This document shows positions 1 to 12,419 of a stretch of DNA of 64,000 nucleotides, piece by piece. The notes under the pieces were generated by a model. The model worked only from the letters and a program-made list of their open reading frames with translations. It did no database searches and had not been told where the DNA came from. The DNA is from Podarcis raffonei (lineage: Eukaryota > Chordata > Lepidosauria > Squamata > Lacertidae), in the NCBI RefSeq assembly GCF_027172205.1, contig NC_070604.1:76111023-76175022 (forward strand), written 5' to 3'. A program made the translations under genes and the position numbers. Position 1 is the stretch's first letter. The number at the start of each line of letters is the position of its first letter.

Positions 1-418
1 CTCTATAGCTTCCTGCTGAGAGTTAGGAACCTCAGAAAAGCATATGATGTAGGGGATGGGCTGCAGTGGGACAAGGGAATCCCCCCTCTCCCCCCAAAAA
101 GAATCCATACATCTTCATATATGTATGGGCCATCTTTGCTGTGAGACCCACAATATCCACTCCCTGCTTTGCTGGCCTATTTCCACCTGGCCTGGGAGGG
201 TGGGGCCCAGACTGACTCTTGCTTCAAAAGCTGCTGCTACTGCAGAAGGAGCCAGAGGCCATCTTACAAGACCCGCTGCTCAGGAGGGACCAGGGACCAG
301 GAGGTGGGAAGCTTTTGTTGGGGATTTTTGTTGTATTATGAATTATGTGGGGATTTTTCAGGTTTATTGTATCCTTATTGAGATATTTTCATTTATTGTT
401 TATGACTTAAATTTAGTT

Positions 419-1440
419 TTAGTTTTTTTGTAATTTTGTAATTCGGTTGATTATGTTCTCATAGAGTCCAATTACGTTTCCTGTTTCTAACAACATTTCC
501 CCCTTTAATAAAGCAAATTCATGGGAATCCTGGATCTGAATTATTTTTTCTTGGACCTGTGCATTCCATTTTAACCTTCTATTTCCAAGCATCAGATATT
601 CTGTTTCATCCAATAATTTAGGAAAGGCAGGAGAAAAGAATGATGTCAGAGATAACTCAAGTGGAAAGTGGTGACTTTCAGCTCTGGGAATTATCCTGAA
701 GGTATCTCAGTTAACTGGCACATTATTAGATGTTAGGATATAATCTATGGTGCTAGTAAATCCTCTGGGGGAGATAAAAGTAAAATAACCCTCTTGATCC
801 CCTTGACCGTGCCCATTGCATAACAAAAGGTTATGCTTTATTATAAGTTCACAAAGATGTTTCCCAGCGCGATTAGAGGTGGTGTCCATTGCTGCCCTCT
901 GACAGATTTCAGGTTCGTCCTCCAAGTTTAGACTAGATAATATTGTATTTTGTGGGGAAACAAGGCCGATCCGGGCATTGAAGTCACCTCCCAAGACAAA
1001 CCGAGGGTTAGGTGACAGAGAGTCTATACTTTTGAGTAGTTGGTCAAGTTCATCCCAATATGATCTCAGTTCCCCACAAGACTTTACTGGAGGTATATAC
1101 ACACAGATGCAATAAGTATTTCTCAGGAGACTATCAGAAAGGGACAACACTAAAAAAATTAGGGGTGGTCAACGAGGGACACTGTTGAATTGATACATTA
1201 AGAGAGTTTGACACCAGCACCGCCAGCCCCCCACTAGGCCTTCCATACTTTGCAGTTTTAAGGGCTGGTTGGGTGTAACTTGTAAAACCCTGTAATTCAA
1301 CCATAGTGCCCTCTTTAGCCCAGGTTTCTTGAAGAAAGATGATGTCATGTGTTTGTAGATAGGAACAGAAATCACTGTCTTGGATCTTGTTCATCCACCC
1401 TGTTACATTCCATGAGAGAAGTTTAATTGTTTTACAGTGA
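419..1440 (-). mobile_element. Non-LTR retrotransposon APE endonuclease fragment, clade unassigned
   Basis: The minus strand reads IKLLSWNVTGWMNKIQDSDF, THDIIFLQETWAKEG and KYGRPSGGLAVLVSNSL. After a frameshift come CVYIPPVKSCGELRSYWDEL, PRFVLGGDFNARIG, TSTIDYILTSN and ESHHFPLELSL. These are the endonuclease catalytic blocks in order (SWNV, QETW, GDFNAR, SHHFPL). A TGA in the same frame at 707-709, and the frame change near 1140, break it. A linker of about 60 codons follows to 419, and the RT is absent. It is neither the L1 nor the BovB type seen elsewhere in the window. Confidence 0.75.
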
Positions 1441-1445
1441 TTAAA

Positions 1446-1450
1446 CTCTT

Positions 1451-1480
<30 letters not shown>
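1446..1480. repeat. (TTC)n microsatellite
   Basis: About eleven CTT/TTC units, directly at the 5' end of the minus-strand LINE fragment. Confidence 0.95.
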
Positions 1481-1481
<1 letters not shown>

Positions 1482-1484
1482 GTC

Positions 1485-1612
1485 AATTGTTGGCCGATGT
1501 GCTCTCGGAGTTTACCAGTTTTTGAGGCATTTTGTAATTCATTTCATGTTGTAAGCTGCTTTGAGCCTGTTATAACTATGGAAAGGTGGCATGCAAATAA
1601 ATGATAACTGTT
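1485..1612 (+). mobile_element. L2-type LINE 3' tail
   Basis: GTTGTAAGCTGCTTTGAGCC, GGAAAGGTGGCATGCAAATA, AATGATAACTG: the common GTAAGCCGCTTTGAG...GGCGGCATATAAATA tail of squamate L2-clade elements. Confidence 0.5.
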
Positions 1613-2527
1613 GAAGGCTTGTTGTTCTTTCCATAATTGTAATTTATGTTATCCTCCAAAATCACTTTTTATTATTATTATAGGGTGATATACTTCATAG
1701 TGGTTCCCAAGATACCATATAACTTCGTTCAATACACTGTGATCACACACAGTCTTGTAAAAGGTAAAAATAACAGTTACTCAGAATACGTCTTGAAGAG
1801 TAACAGACACAGCTGCTTCATTCAGGCAGGCTTAACATGGTAATTGAGTTACTAAGACGTACTTAAGTCTAGGTTAAAAATGGAGCCTGAACTGGAGCTC
1901 AGACTTGCAATGATCTCACATTGTAGGCATGGTGGAGATGAGCAGAGCGAGAGGGTGTCCTGGCAAGGAGGAGCATAAATGGCTACGCCTTCTTGCCATC
2001 TGGGCACAGAGAGGAGGGGTCTTACAGAGTTCTCTCTAACGAGTTTACAGGAAAGCTCTTTGAGCCCCTGTCCCTTCATGTGCCTATCTGGCAAAACGGA
2101 AATTGTTGGTTTGACTGCAATTAAATATCCCACACAGTTTGCACAAGCATTTCAGCTTGCAGATAGAACAATCCTCTGTTGTTCTTCCGACCCTGCAGAT
2201 CCAATTTTCAGGGGAAGGAGAGGGAAAGCTCCCTTGCACAAGCAGAAGTCCTTCCTTCCACTAATCAGGTGTATTAAGTGAATTCAAACTTAGGTTTTTA
2301 CATATTGACATTGTGGCTCTTTGCCATTGTTTTGTTTTTGAAGAAAAATGTTCTGTTTATTGCTTTGGACATAATCTTGCAGGAAAACAGCATACAAATG
2401 CACTGATAGTGATATGATTTCCCCAATTATATGTGAGCATACCCCAAGACTTGGGGAAATCCTTTCAGATCTGTATGTTCAACTCCCTGGTTCACAAAAA
2501 ACAACAGTGTGGTCCTGGTTCACCTGC
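1613..2527. other. Intergenic sequence, no gene recognised
   Basis: Unique sequence with two short overlapping open frames on opposite strands (1852-2281), which I regard as chance. Confidence 0.45.
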
Positions 2528-2537
2528 ACTTGAGAGG

Positions 2538-2918
2538 ATGCGGGTGGCGCTGTGGCCTAAACAACTGAGCCTCTTGGGCTTGCCGATCAGAAGGTTGGTG
2601 GTTTGAATCCATGCGACGGGGTGAGCTCCCATTGCTCTGTCCCAGCTCCTGCCAACCTAGCAATTCAAAAGCAAGTAAAAGTGCAAGTAGATAAATAGGT
2701 ACCGCTCCGGCGGGAAGGTAAACCGTGTTTCCATGCGCTCTGGTTTCCGCCATGGTGTTCTGTTGTGCCAGAAGCAGTTTAGTCATGCTGGCCACATGAC
2801 CCAGAAAGCTTTCTGTGGCCAAATGCTGGCTCCCTTGGCCTGAAAGCAAGATGAGCACCGCAACCCCATAGTCGCCTTTGACTGGACTTAACCATCCAGG
2901 GGTCCTTTACCTACCTTT
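2538..2918 (+). mobile_element. Full-length Sauria-type SINE with 10-bp target duplication
   Basis: The tRNA-like head has the A-box region GGTGGCGCTGTGGCC and B box GGTTTGAATCC. The body has AAGTAGATAAATAGGTACCG, CTCCGGCGGGAAGGTAAACC and GTCATGCTGGCCACATGACC, and the 3' end is GGGGTCCTTTACC. ACTTGAGAGG flanks it exactly (2528-2537, 2919-2928). Transcribed by Pol III; mobilised by a LINE, with BovB the known partner of this SINE family. Confidence 0.92.
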
Positions 2919-2928
2919 ACTTGAGAGG

Positions 2929-5486
2929 GCATTACTGTGGGCCTAAATATTTTAACTGATATTATGGTTCCGCCACCATTTGCAAGTGGAATTTATTCAT
3001 TTTTACCTCACCCTTCCTCCCTTAGCAGCACAGGGCAACTTAAAGCATGACTGCAATGTGCCTGCTTTCAAACAAAGCCAAACAGCTGTGATAGCACAGC
3101 TTACTCAACCTTGGGGATTTATTAAGAACAAGCTAGGACGTCAAATAAGGTGTGCTAGTTTCATTGTTGATACGAAGGAACACTGAAAAGTAAAAACGCC
3201 AGTCATGAACTTAAGTCAGTGCCTTGGGGCAGCGTGTGATTTTTTTTTGTCGTCGTTCAAAACCCAGGCCCAGTTACCTAGGAGCTGAGAGAAGCAATGC
3301 ATTTGGAGACAACTTGCTTTGTGAAAAATCAACACATACAATAACACGATCAGACCATGATTAGAAATCTGTGATTGCTTAAAAGCCAGTCTTGGGAAAC
3401 ACTGTGCTTAGACATTTTGAAACCCCTTCTGTGGCCCTAGAAAGCGCAGCTGGCCCATGGTCTTTATCTTGAAAAGCAAAGGATCATTCCCATTTTGCAG
3501 CAAGGCTTCCACTTATCGGGGCCTACCAGTAGCAATTTGCAACAATAGAGGAACAAAGATGCCATTTGACCTAGAATACAATTTTCAACTAATTAATAAA
3601 GTGACCATTAGTTCCTGAGGGGATAATAACAGGAGTAAGAGCAAATTACTGTGCTAACTAATGCTTGCTAAGGGGGTGCAAAGGAGACACGGTCATTGTA
3701 TTGCAAATGTATTGAGGCTCTATTCTCCCCACCCCCCCACCCCACTAATACTCTTAAAGTGCTCCCACTCAACACTTGCTCCTTCTAGGACCCTTGCAAA
3801 ACATGTAAGAATTAGCCCTTCAAAGATCAATCAGGATCTAATTGTTGCTAACAAAGTGCCACCTGGTGAGAAATGTTACAATATACCTTCATTACAAAGC
3901 ATTCAGTCTCTTAGCCCTACAACTACAGTAAAGGGGGAGTGAGGGTGGAGAGACTCTGTTTCCCCCTGTTATTTCCAGGCACCTGCAATGCTTATAAAAG
4001 GCTTCAAGGCAAAGGAAAATGTGCACTTTGCACTGCAAGGCCAGAGTTGGTTCTGTTATGTTTGCAGTATCTAAGAACGGCTATTTACAATGCCCAGACG
4101 TAAAGTACTCTGCTTTACACCAGCAGTTCTCCAGTGGTATCTCAAAAAAAATAAATGCCTGGACCTCGCCTAGTAGAAGTCTGGCATTCAGTGTTATTCT
4201 TTCCTTTGGGGAAAACTGTTCAAAAGAAGTCCATCAAAATAGACAGGGTATCACAGCAATGTCAGCTGATATGGCAGGTACATAAAAGGGATGGGGAGCT
4301 GTAGCACAAAGGAGAAAATATATTCGGAAATGCACAGTCGGATAACAAAATAATTAAAATATATTTGCATTGAGATCAAATCACAAATATACGCACACAC
4401 ACACACATACATGTACATAGACGAAACAAAAAATAAATCAGAACCACGTCAAAGTGGTTATAGCACCTAAATAAATATATACCTAAGAATACTATGCCCA
4501 GGGCAGGTTGTATTTTAATATACTCTTTGTACAATGTGCATTGTGTTATTTGTACTTTAAATCTGATTGTTAAGTGCTTTTAATCAGAAAAGCAGGATAA
4601 TTGTATATATTCATTGGGGACGATAAATAGGGCAATATAATTTGCCTGCTATGGCAATGGCTAGCTTGCAGTGGCTTAATGTCAGCATGGCTTACTTAGT
4701 TGGGAGCCTGTGGTCTCCTAGCCACCAAGGTGAGAACCAAACAACAGTACAATAGCCCACACAGGATGTAGCTTTGCCACCAGCCACCTCTCCATTGACC
4801 ATGGCAACCATGTGGACTCCCACCAGTGAGGGAATGGCATCCCAAATGGCACTTCCACATCAGCCTGACGCGCCAGAGTAATTAATGATTCCCCTTGCTC
4901 TGGCAAGTGAATGAGGTAAAAATAAGCCTTTCAAGTTTGTGACAGATTAGAGAAGAAAATGACAAAAATAAGCAGAGGCTGGATACTTCTTTCCCATTCT
5001 TTGATAGGGTTTAAATAGTAACAACTCTTTGCCCGTTCATTTGCATTTTGGATTAAAATTCAATCTTGAATTTGAGCTGCCTGAAGATCCCTTGTTAAAG
5101 CTCAGTGTGCTTTACCTACGCAGTTAAACCTATACAGTCAGAAAATAACACCACATAGTTCAGTGAAGCTGACACTCAGGAAATTATGGACAGGATTGCA
5201 GTTAGGCTGATCCTAATAAGATGGGTTTTAATGGCTGGCCCTATCATTGGGCTGGGTAAGTAGGCTTCCTCAGGCAGCAGATGGGGTCAGTGGTGCTCCC
5301 AGCCATTCCCCTCTCTTGGAGGACTGAGATGTGTGTACTATTTGGCCTGCCCTGTGCCCCGCTGAGGTGCAGTGGAGGGTTGCTGTGTTGTTGCCAGTGA
5401 AGAATCAGCTACGTACTAGTCGGATTGACTTCTGTGTTCAAAATGAGGGCATCAACTTTGCCCCAGGCATCAATAAAGCAATAAAG
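2929..5486. other. Intergenic sequence, no gene recognised
   Basis: AT-rich unique DNA with a short (CA)n at 4394-4407. No coding exon or RNA gene seen. Confidence 0.45.
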
Positions 5487-5607
5487 ACCTGGAAAGCTGT
5501 CTGTGGACAAACGCCAGCTTTCTCGGCCTGAAAGCTAGATGAGCACCACACCCCATAGTCACCTTTGACTGAACTTAACTGTCCAGGGGTCCTTTACCTT
5601 TACCTTA
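5487..5607 (+). mobile_element. 3' end of a Sauria-type SINE
   Basis: GGAAAGCTGTCTGTGGACAA, TCTCGGCCTGAAAGCTAGAT, GAGCACCACACCCCATAGTC and CCAGGGGTCCTTTACCTTTA match the last 120 bp of the SINEs at 2538 and 33077. 5'-truncated. Confidence 0.85.
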
Positions 5608-8600
5608 TTGTTCAGAATATAAACTTATCCAGCGGGTAATGCTCAGTTGTATCACAAATGAAGCAACATTCCCCCAAGAGGTTGTTCTCCAGTTTGGGAT
5701 GTTCACAGTTCTGACCATGAGCCAGCCAGCTGGGATGTGCCATTTTTTATAGCATTTGAATGCTCCATAGAATTTTTAGGAAATCCCTGGAAATGATTGC
5801 TGTGTACACGCTCCCATCCAGTCTGTATCCAATACGTACATAACGTTGGCAAGAAGCATCCCCCCAACATTAGCCACAAGCCATATTCATCCTGTCGTTT
5901 CTTATGAAATACAGCACACTCGCCTCTTATCCACATCCCTAGCCTTACAGAGAACAGTCCTCTGCTTGAAGGGCTGTCCGAGGATTGAACTGCAGTTGAA
6001 GGAGTCCTCTGTTGGCCCAGTTCAAACCTGATTTACAGATTTAAAAATAACAAACAAACCAATGAGTACAGGGACCTTGAAGTTGACCATCCACAGTTAC
6101 CACCAGGACAGCAGACTGAGAAAACATCCAGACCCCCTGGTCACAGTCTTCCCCCCACCGTGTTGAGAAGATGCATTGTATTTCAGTTCAAATGATAGGC
6201 ATTATTTCTAAATTTGCCTGGAGGATACATGGGGAGAGGAAGGGGAAAGTCCTGTTGCGCAAGCTGAAGTCTGCATGCAACCCTGTGCCTCTCATCCCTT
6301 TTTGGACAATGCATATCCTCTTTTCTGGCAATGCTTAAGTGCCCATCTTTCCTGCCCATGTTGACTTGCTTCTCCAATGCCACATAACCCTTTCTGACAA
6401 TGGGGAGCTTCTGCTACCCTTCCCCTCCTGAGTGTATTGTCTTTAAATGGGCTGGTGATTCTGGCGGAGCATTTTACCTGTTTTACCTAGTCCCTCTCTG
6501 TGCCTTTGGAATATATTTTTTCATTTTAGGAAGACTTATTTCCACTTAAAACAGCCACCACTTCACAATCCCCCTTTCAGGTTGTCAGTATCAGCCCAAT
6601 GCTGTCGATTCTGTTTGGTGTTCATTTGGCAACTGCAGAGTAAGATAGGAATGGTGTGGTGGACACAGGTATGGGCAGTCACTCCTGGCTTGCAGAGTGT
6701 CTGCCCATATCTGTCGACTGTCTTACAATGTTAGTCCTCAAGGGATTAATGAATTCACCCCAAGGCAGCCCCACATTGGCCCATTACTAGACTGTGTGAA
6801 AGTGCCTTAGGTCTGTTCTCCAACTGACATGCAGAAGATGGATGGAGATCCAAGTCTCATTAGCATGAGAGAAGCGCCTGTGAAAATCTCTCATGCATCA
6901 TTGGGAGAAAGGCACCACATACTTTTATAGCATATCAGGGGCAAGCTATGTGTGAATATTTCAGTTATCCTTTTTTACAAACATTTATTAGCATACTCCA
7001 GTTTTTTTTAGGAAGAGGGGAAGTGCTGGTCTAGATGGCAACCTCCTTTGACATTCAATGATGTTTTGGTATTAGAAAAGTGTTGAACATATAAGTTATA
7101 TCATTTCTAAAATGTCTGTGCTACTTGATTTGTGATTTCCCTGACCTTCAGTATCAAGGAATATGTGGTCTGGGGTGGTTGGTTGGTTGTGTTTTCCCTG
7201 TAGTTTCCCTGTAGTTGTGAGTTTGGGGTTTTATAATTTTATTTACAATTTATTGTTCACCTCTTCTCCCATACATAAGTCTTTTTTAAAAAAAACAACC
7301 CACCACACAGAATCATAATGTAAAATTTATAGGTATATTTATGTGCGGGAGGTGGGTGTTCTGGTGGTGAAATCCTGAAGTTATTTCTGGTTGCAATCAT
7401 CTTAAAATGATGATTTTGATAGTTTTATATTAAGAATTTTTAATATATGCCACGATGAAACTGGAAGTCACAGCAAACAATCAACACAAAACAAATCTTC
7501 CCATCTCTTAGTTTTCAGAAGTGTGGCTGGTTTTTAATATTTATCTAGGAAACCGAAATATTTATACAAATAATGTTGCTGTGGTTGTGTTTATTTTTAT
7601 TTTTTTAAGAATGATCAATAAAACTGGAAAGATCAGGACACCTAGGACTTGGCAATCCCTGTTAATTAGTGTTCTTGGGAAAACCTGCCTGTGATGAAAA
7701 TAAAGCCCCTGTCGTTAAAACCCACTGCATTTCCTTTTGTGCAGCTGAATGTTGTTAACAATGTTGCATTCTGGTTAAGTAAAAATCTAAAACTGCACTG
7801 AAGTGTTAATAATTGGTTCTTGAGCAGATTCCCTAATGCTATTCACTTTTCCCTGCTAATCTTCCTGTGTGAGCTATAACAATGCAGCACCAAGTGAGAA
7901 GGAAATGTCAGGTTATGTTACAGGGCCAGCCTCCTGCCCACCCTCCATCTGTGCTGATGTCAGTGCTTATTGGAACATATGCTGCCTGTTGCTCACTGGC
8001 CATCTGTTAGCTGAGCTGATGAAGTGTTCCAGTTACTGTGGCAACGGAACCCTTGATTGCTAGTGGCACCACAAACATTTTCTGCTCGGGTTTCACTTTT
8101 ATCCCTGCTCAGGAATGGCAGGAAAGGGAAGGGTGTGCGTTACAACTGCCCGGCCTGTCCACCGCCACCTCTTCCAGATCCCAGGTTAAAATAGTTATTA
8201 GGGCAGGAATTTAAGGCACATGTTTGTAAAGTACACTGCAAACCTTGGAGCCATTAAGCTGGTTTTTAAAAGCAAGGTGTTTATATTTCTTGCTTTCCTA
8301 GTTGCAGTTATCACCTAAGAAGCACCAAAGTCATTGTAATGGAAAGATACCCGCTGGCCTCCAGTTCATCAAAGGCCTTCCGCCCATGGAAAGTGGTTTC
8401 TAAGCACAGAGTGATGCTCCTTTCGGAGTCAAGACTACTCATATAAAAGGGTGCTGTGCAATATATATATCCTTGGGGAAGGCACATGATCCTTCCAACA
8501 CCCCACATATATCACAAAACAGATGGCACCTGTTTCCTTCTCCCTGAACAGGTGATCATTGCTGACAATGCCAATCACTTGTTCATTGGGGAGAACCCTG

Positions 8601-8869
8601 AATGTACAGTTGTTGTCTTTTTGGTTCTTGACCAATATTTTTCATGTTTAACATATGGAGTAAACAGTTACAAAAGACGTGATTCTTTGTGGGATCTGTT
8701 TTGTTCACCAGACTTTTGAGAAAGTAACTAGGTCCCATGTTTTGGCTTCACTACTCCAACACTTCCTAATGTACAAAGGCCTTCTCTCATTTTTCTCATA
8801 GTAACCCTAGGTAAACCAAGACCTACAGTAGCTATCACAGCTTGCTTATGGCTACCCAAGGCCATGTTC
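5608..8869. other. Intergenic sequence, no gene recognised
   Basis: Long unique stretch. Scanned on both strands for exon-like coding segments with splice sites, RNA genes and repeats; nothing supportable was found. Confidence 0.45.
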
Positions 8870-9250
8870 CAGTATGACAAAGAGGCAAAAATTCTAAATA
8901 CTCTAAAGGACTGTGACCTAGAATGGAACTGGCTGGATGGGTACACACCCTGGACCTGGAAGAAGATGTAAGTGGTGTTGAACTGACTGGGAACAATGAC
9001 CACAGTGCTGTCAGATTTGGCATATCTTTAAGTAAGCAATTGCCAAGGAAATCCAACACAAGTACCATATATTTGACTTCCAAAGAGGAAACTTCTCCAA
9101 AATAAGGAGATTGATAAAAAGGGAAGTTGAAAGGCAAAGTCAAGAGGGGCAAATCTCTCAAAAATGCTCAGCTAGAATGCATGCCAGAGATCAAGAAAGG
9201 TACCACTAGGGCCAAGAGGTTACTTAAGATTAAAATCAAGGGTAACAGCT
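8870..9250 (+). mobile_element. LINE endonuclease-end fragment (CR1-like)
   Basis: Forward frames read VELTGNNDHSAVRFGI (the SDHxxV endonuclease motif). After a frameshift comes IFDFQRGNFSKIRRLIKREV, equivalent to the DFRRANFxxxRxLL segment downstream of the CR1 endonuclease. Frame-disrupted, no RT part. The clade is inferred from this motif order. Confidence 0.5.
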
Positions 9251-9360
9251 GTATCCAACACTGCGGCCCTCTTGCCAGCCTCCCCCACCCAAGCACCCTC
9301 AAAATCAGTTCTGGAGGTTTAGGGGAATACCGGAACAGATTTTAGAGCTATGCTCTAAGC

Positions 9361-9496
9361 CAGGCATGGCCAAACTTGGCCCTCCAACTGTTTTGGGACT
9401 ACAATTCCCATCATCTCTGACCACAGGTCCTGTTAGCTAGGGAAGATGGGAGTTGTAGTCCCAAAGCAGCTGGAGGGCCAAGTTTGGCTATGCCTG
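9361..9496. mobile_element. 136-bp hAT-type foldback MITE with perfect 8-bp target duplication
   Basis: CAGGCATGGCCAAACTTGGC and GCCAAGTTTGGCTATGCCTG are near-perfect inverted termini, with CTACAATTCCCATCAT / GATGGGAGTTGTAGTC arms inside. CTCTAAGC flanks both sides exactly (9353-9360, 9497-9504). Non-coding. Confidence 0.88.
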
Positions 9497-9514
9497 CTCT
9501 AAGCTATTTTAGAG

Positions 9515-9560
9515 CTATTTTTGTGTGTGTTGGAAGCCGCCCAGAGTGGCTGGGGAATAA

Positions 9561-9603
<43 letters not shown>
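9515..9603 (+). mobile_element. L2-type LINE 3' tail with (AAT)n microsatellite
   Basis: TTGGAAGCCGCCCAGAGTGG, CTGGGGAATAAG, then about sixteen AAT units to 9603. The triplet run is probably polymorphic. Confidence 0.6.
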
Positions 9604-9604
<1 letters not shown>

Positions 9605-10524
9605 CTGCTGCTCAGGGAGGAGAGGGAAAAGAAGTCCTGTTGCATAAACATTGGATGCACCCCCAAATCTCCCCATCTCTGTGTTCGGAGGGATTACCTC
9701 TTAATTAAATATGTTTAGAAGTGAAGCCTAAATTCTGTTACTGCTGTTGTTATTTTGCAAGCGTACCATACCAACCCCCCATTATGTACATTGTACTTGA
9801 ATGGTCTAAAGAACAGACAGTACCCCTTTCTTTATCTTTAGAGCTCTCATTGGCACCAAAATTGGGTGCTTCAAGCAAATATTAGATAGGATGCAAGTCC
9901 TCTGTTGTTTCAATACGACAACACGAAAAAGAAGAGGGGGCACGTCCTGATTAATGAACCTTGCTTATTGACCCAGGTGATTGTGCTAGACGATAACTTT
10001 CCATTTACTCTCTGCTGGTGCTCCTCACTGCTCGGTTCACAGTTCTTCCCCTTTCCCTTCTGCACTCCTGCCCTTTGCATGACCTCATCTGCTCCGATGA
10101 TCTTTCGTGCCACCACCACTTGATACTCCTCGCTCTCCTCCTTGCTCCCCCCTCCCGGCAATCACTTCTTGAATGGCTTGCTCCTTTTTCCTGCTGCTTT
10201 CACACACAAGGTGCTCAGTTTTATTCCTAGTCCTCCTCCCTACCCCATCCCATTCAGGAGAAACCATTTGCTACTAGGCTAAACGCTCCCAATACTCATC
10301 TTGTATGGAACCAAGCAAGATTGGGCACCTGTGGCAGGTCAGCTAAAGCAGTATGTAAGTTGGCAATTGCATGGGCATTTCTACAGGATCAGAAGTCACA
10401 ACGGAGGTTCAAACACATGATCATTTACATTAGGTTATAGCAGTCCTACCACTGGAGTGAAGGTAATGAATTGGGCACTGTGTTATATCTGGCCACTGTG
10501 AAGTAAGTGGTTCATTTCCTAACC

Positions 10525-10697
10525 CAGGGTTTCCCAAACTTGGGTCTCCAGCTGTTTTTGGACTACAACTCCCATCAACCCTAGCTTTCAGGACCACTGG
10601 TCAGGGATGATGGGAATTGTAGTCTCAAAACATCTGGAGGGCCGAGTTTGCCTATGCCTGTCCTAAAAGAGCTGGAGTCCAAGTTTGGGAAACCCTG
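10525..10697. mobile_element. hAT-type foldback MITE with extra right terminus
   Basis: CAGGGTTTCCCAAACTTGG at the left matches CCAAGTTTGGGAAACCCTG at the right. Flanks TCCTAACC (10517-10524) and TTCCAACC (10698-10705) agree at 6 of 8 bases. A second right-end-like sequence, GTTTGCCTATGCCTG, ends at about 10664 and is followed by TCCTAAAA, so the right side looks compound. Confidence 0.65.
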
Positions 10698-11852
10698 TTC
10701 CAACCAATGGTTTGTCTTCAACAGAACCCCCTAGACAAGGCGTAAGGAGCAAATGTGCCCCCCCGGCCTTCTCCTTTTAGCTCTGACAACGGGCATTCAT
10801 TGTGATCTGCTTGCAGGGTGTTAATATGTCTTCCTGTTAATCATTCATTCATCCTATACTTTCATTTCCCCCATCACTTTCCTAACTGCAAAGAAGTCTG
10901 TGTTTGCTTTGTTTTAAGTGGATCTATCATACTAGGGCAACAGAACACTTTAATCCACTTTAATTGCACAAACCTACATTTCCAGGGTGAGGTTGAATTC
11001 CTTTTGTAAAATAGTGACAGTCTAGAGGCACCTCAAGTAAGCCTGAAAGCCATGCCTGTATTTAGAAAACGGTTACTACAGCTGCAGGTCATATTTAGAA
11101 GGCAGCACATATCATCTGGAAATCAACCCTGCCTGCTATCTCCTTTTTATTTCTAATTTAGTAGCAGCTATGCTTTCTCACTGGCTTAGATATAACGGCA
11201 AAGGTCCCAGTTCACTGATCAGAGAGATCACCTTATTTGACTATAAACCAAGTGTACATTGGGAGAGCTGTCATGAAGTTGATTATAAATATAACAGAAG
11301 TCTTTTTATTCACATTTTTGTTCATTGTTTCTGAGCAATGTGTTTAAATGCAATAAATAGACTACTTGAAAGGCCTTTCTAAAGATCAATGGGTGTTCAT
11401 TAGTGTTTATAATAAGTTTGTTTTTATGTGGATATTAGTTTTTATTGTTGTTGTTACAGAACATGACCCATAGGGTGTTGTTAATGGATGGTTAATGAAT
11501 GTCAAAATGAATACATTAAAAAGGATTCATTTGGGAGCAAATCTTGGATTTGTTGACATCATTGAGTCCATTAGCATTCATTACAAGTACAAAAATTTTC
11601 TCAGTATTGCCTGATGTAGGAGTGGCAGACAAATTGCTCAAACTCCAATGACTGCATCATAAACACATTGTGAACTAGTAAGTTACAACTAAATTGTTTA
11701 GTCTGGTCCTGTAATTAAGGTTTTGCATAACATTTTCATGTTCTTGTTATGGCAGCCTGATGTTGATGAACATACTCCTAGGCTGCAGTCTTAGGTAATC
11801 CTAAACCTACCTGGGCATAAACCCAGTTAAATTCAGTGGGACTTAGGGTCAG

Positions 11853-11853
11853 A

Positions 11854-11914
<61 letters not shown>

Positions 11915-12000
11915 TTTTACCCCGCCCTTCCCGGTTCAGAAACCCGGGCTCAGGGCGGTGAACAACAAATTTAAAACACTTAATTGTAATACAACATAAA
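11853..12000 (-). mobile_element. L2-type LINE 3' tail with long (AAT)n
   Basis: The minus strand reads TTCACCGCCCTGAGCCCGGG, TTTCTGAACCGGGAAGGGCG and GGGTAAAAATAT, then about twenty AAT units (11853-11912). Same tail class as 9515-9603 and 26955-27042. Confidence 0.6.
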
Positions 12001-12162
12001 AGTAGCATAAAATAGAGTATAAAAGCATGAATAACAAAATTCAAAGTTCAAAAATCAATTTGAGGGAAATCCATCCAATAAACATTAGATAGTCACCAGC
12101 AATTCTGAACATCCTTACCAGGAAGCAAGTCCCATTAAACCCAATGGATCTTACTTCTGAGC

Positions 12163-12176
12163 AATAATAATAATGA

Positions 12177-12215
<39 letters not shown>

Positions 12216-12410
12216 TTATTATTTCTATGTCACCCATCTGACTGGGTTTCCCCAGTGAGACAAAAATGACTCCCAGGCTATGTACCTGCTCCTTCAGGGG
12301 CACAGTTACCCCATTCAAGATCAGGGACTCCTGCTTGCCCAACGGGACTTGGATGGGGCTATGACACCCACAATGGCTGGGGCGGATGGTGAGGAGGGCA
12401 GGCAAATTGC
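12163..12410 (-). mobile_element. Internally deleted L2 LINE with (AAT)n tail
   Basis: The minus strand reads ILNGVTVPLKEQVHSLGVIF, the L2 RT-thumb motif (VxVxNLGVILD). This passes directly into the 3' tail GGGGAAACCCAGTCAGATGG and then an AAT/ATT triplet run at 12163-12221. The RT C-terminus and UTR are missing, so it is an internal-deletion derivative. Confidence 0.6.
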
Positions 12411-12419
12411 TGGCAGTGA

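Noticed and set aside
1979-2281. 100-codon plus-strand frame with an opposed 93-codon frame
   Set aside because: No recognisable domain, no splice or promoter context, and two overlapping frames of similar length suggest chance.
9484-9718. Frames with poly-Asn or poly-Ile
   Set aside because: They translate the (AAT)n tail of an L2 element.
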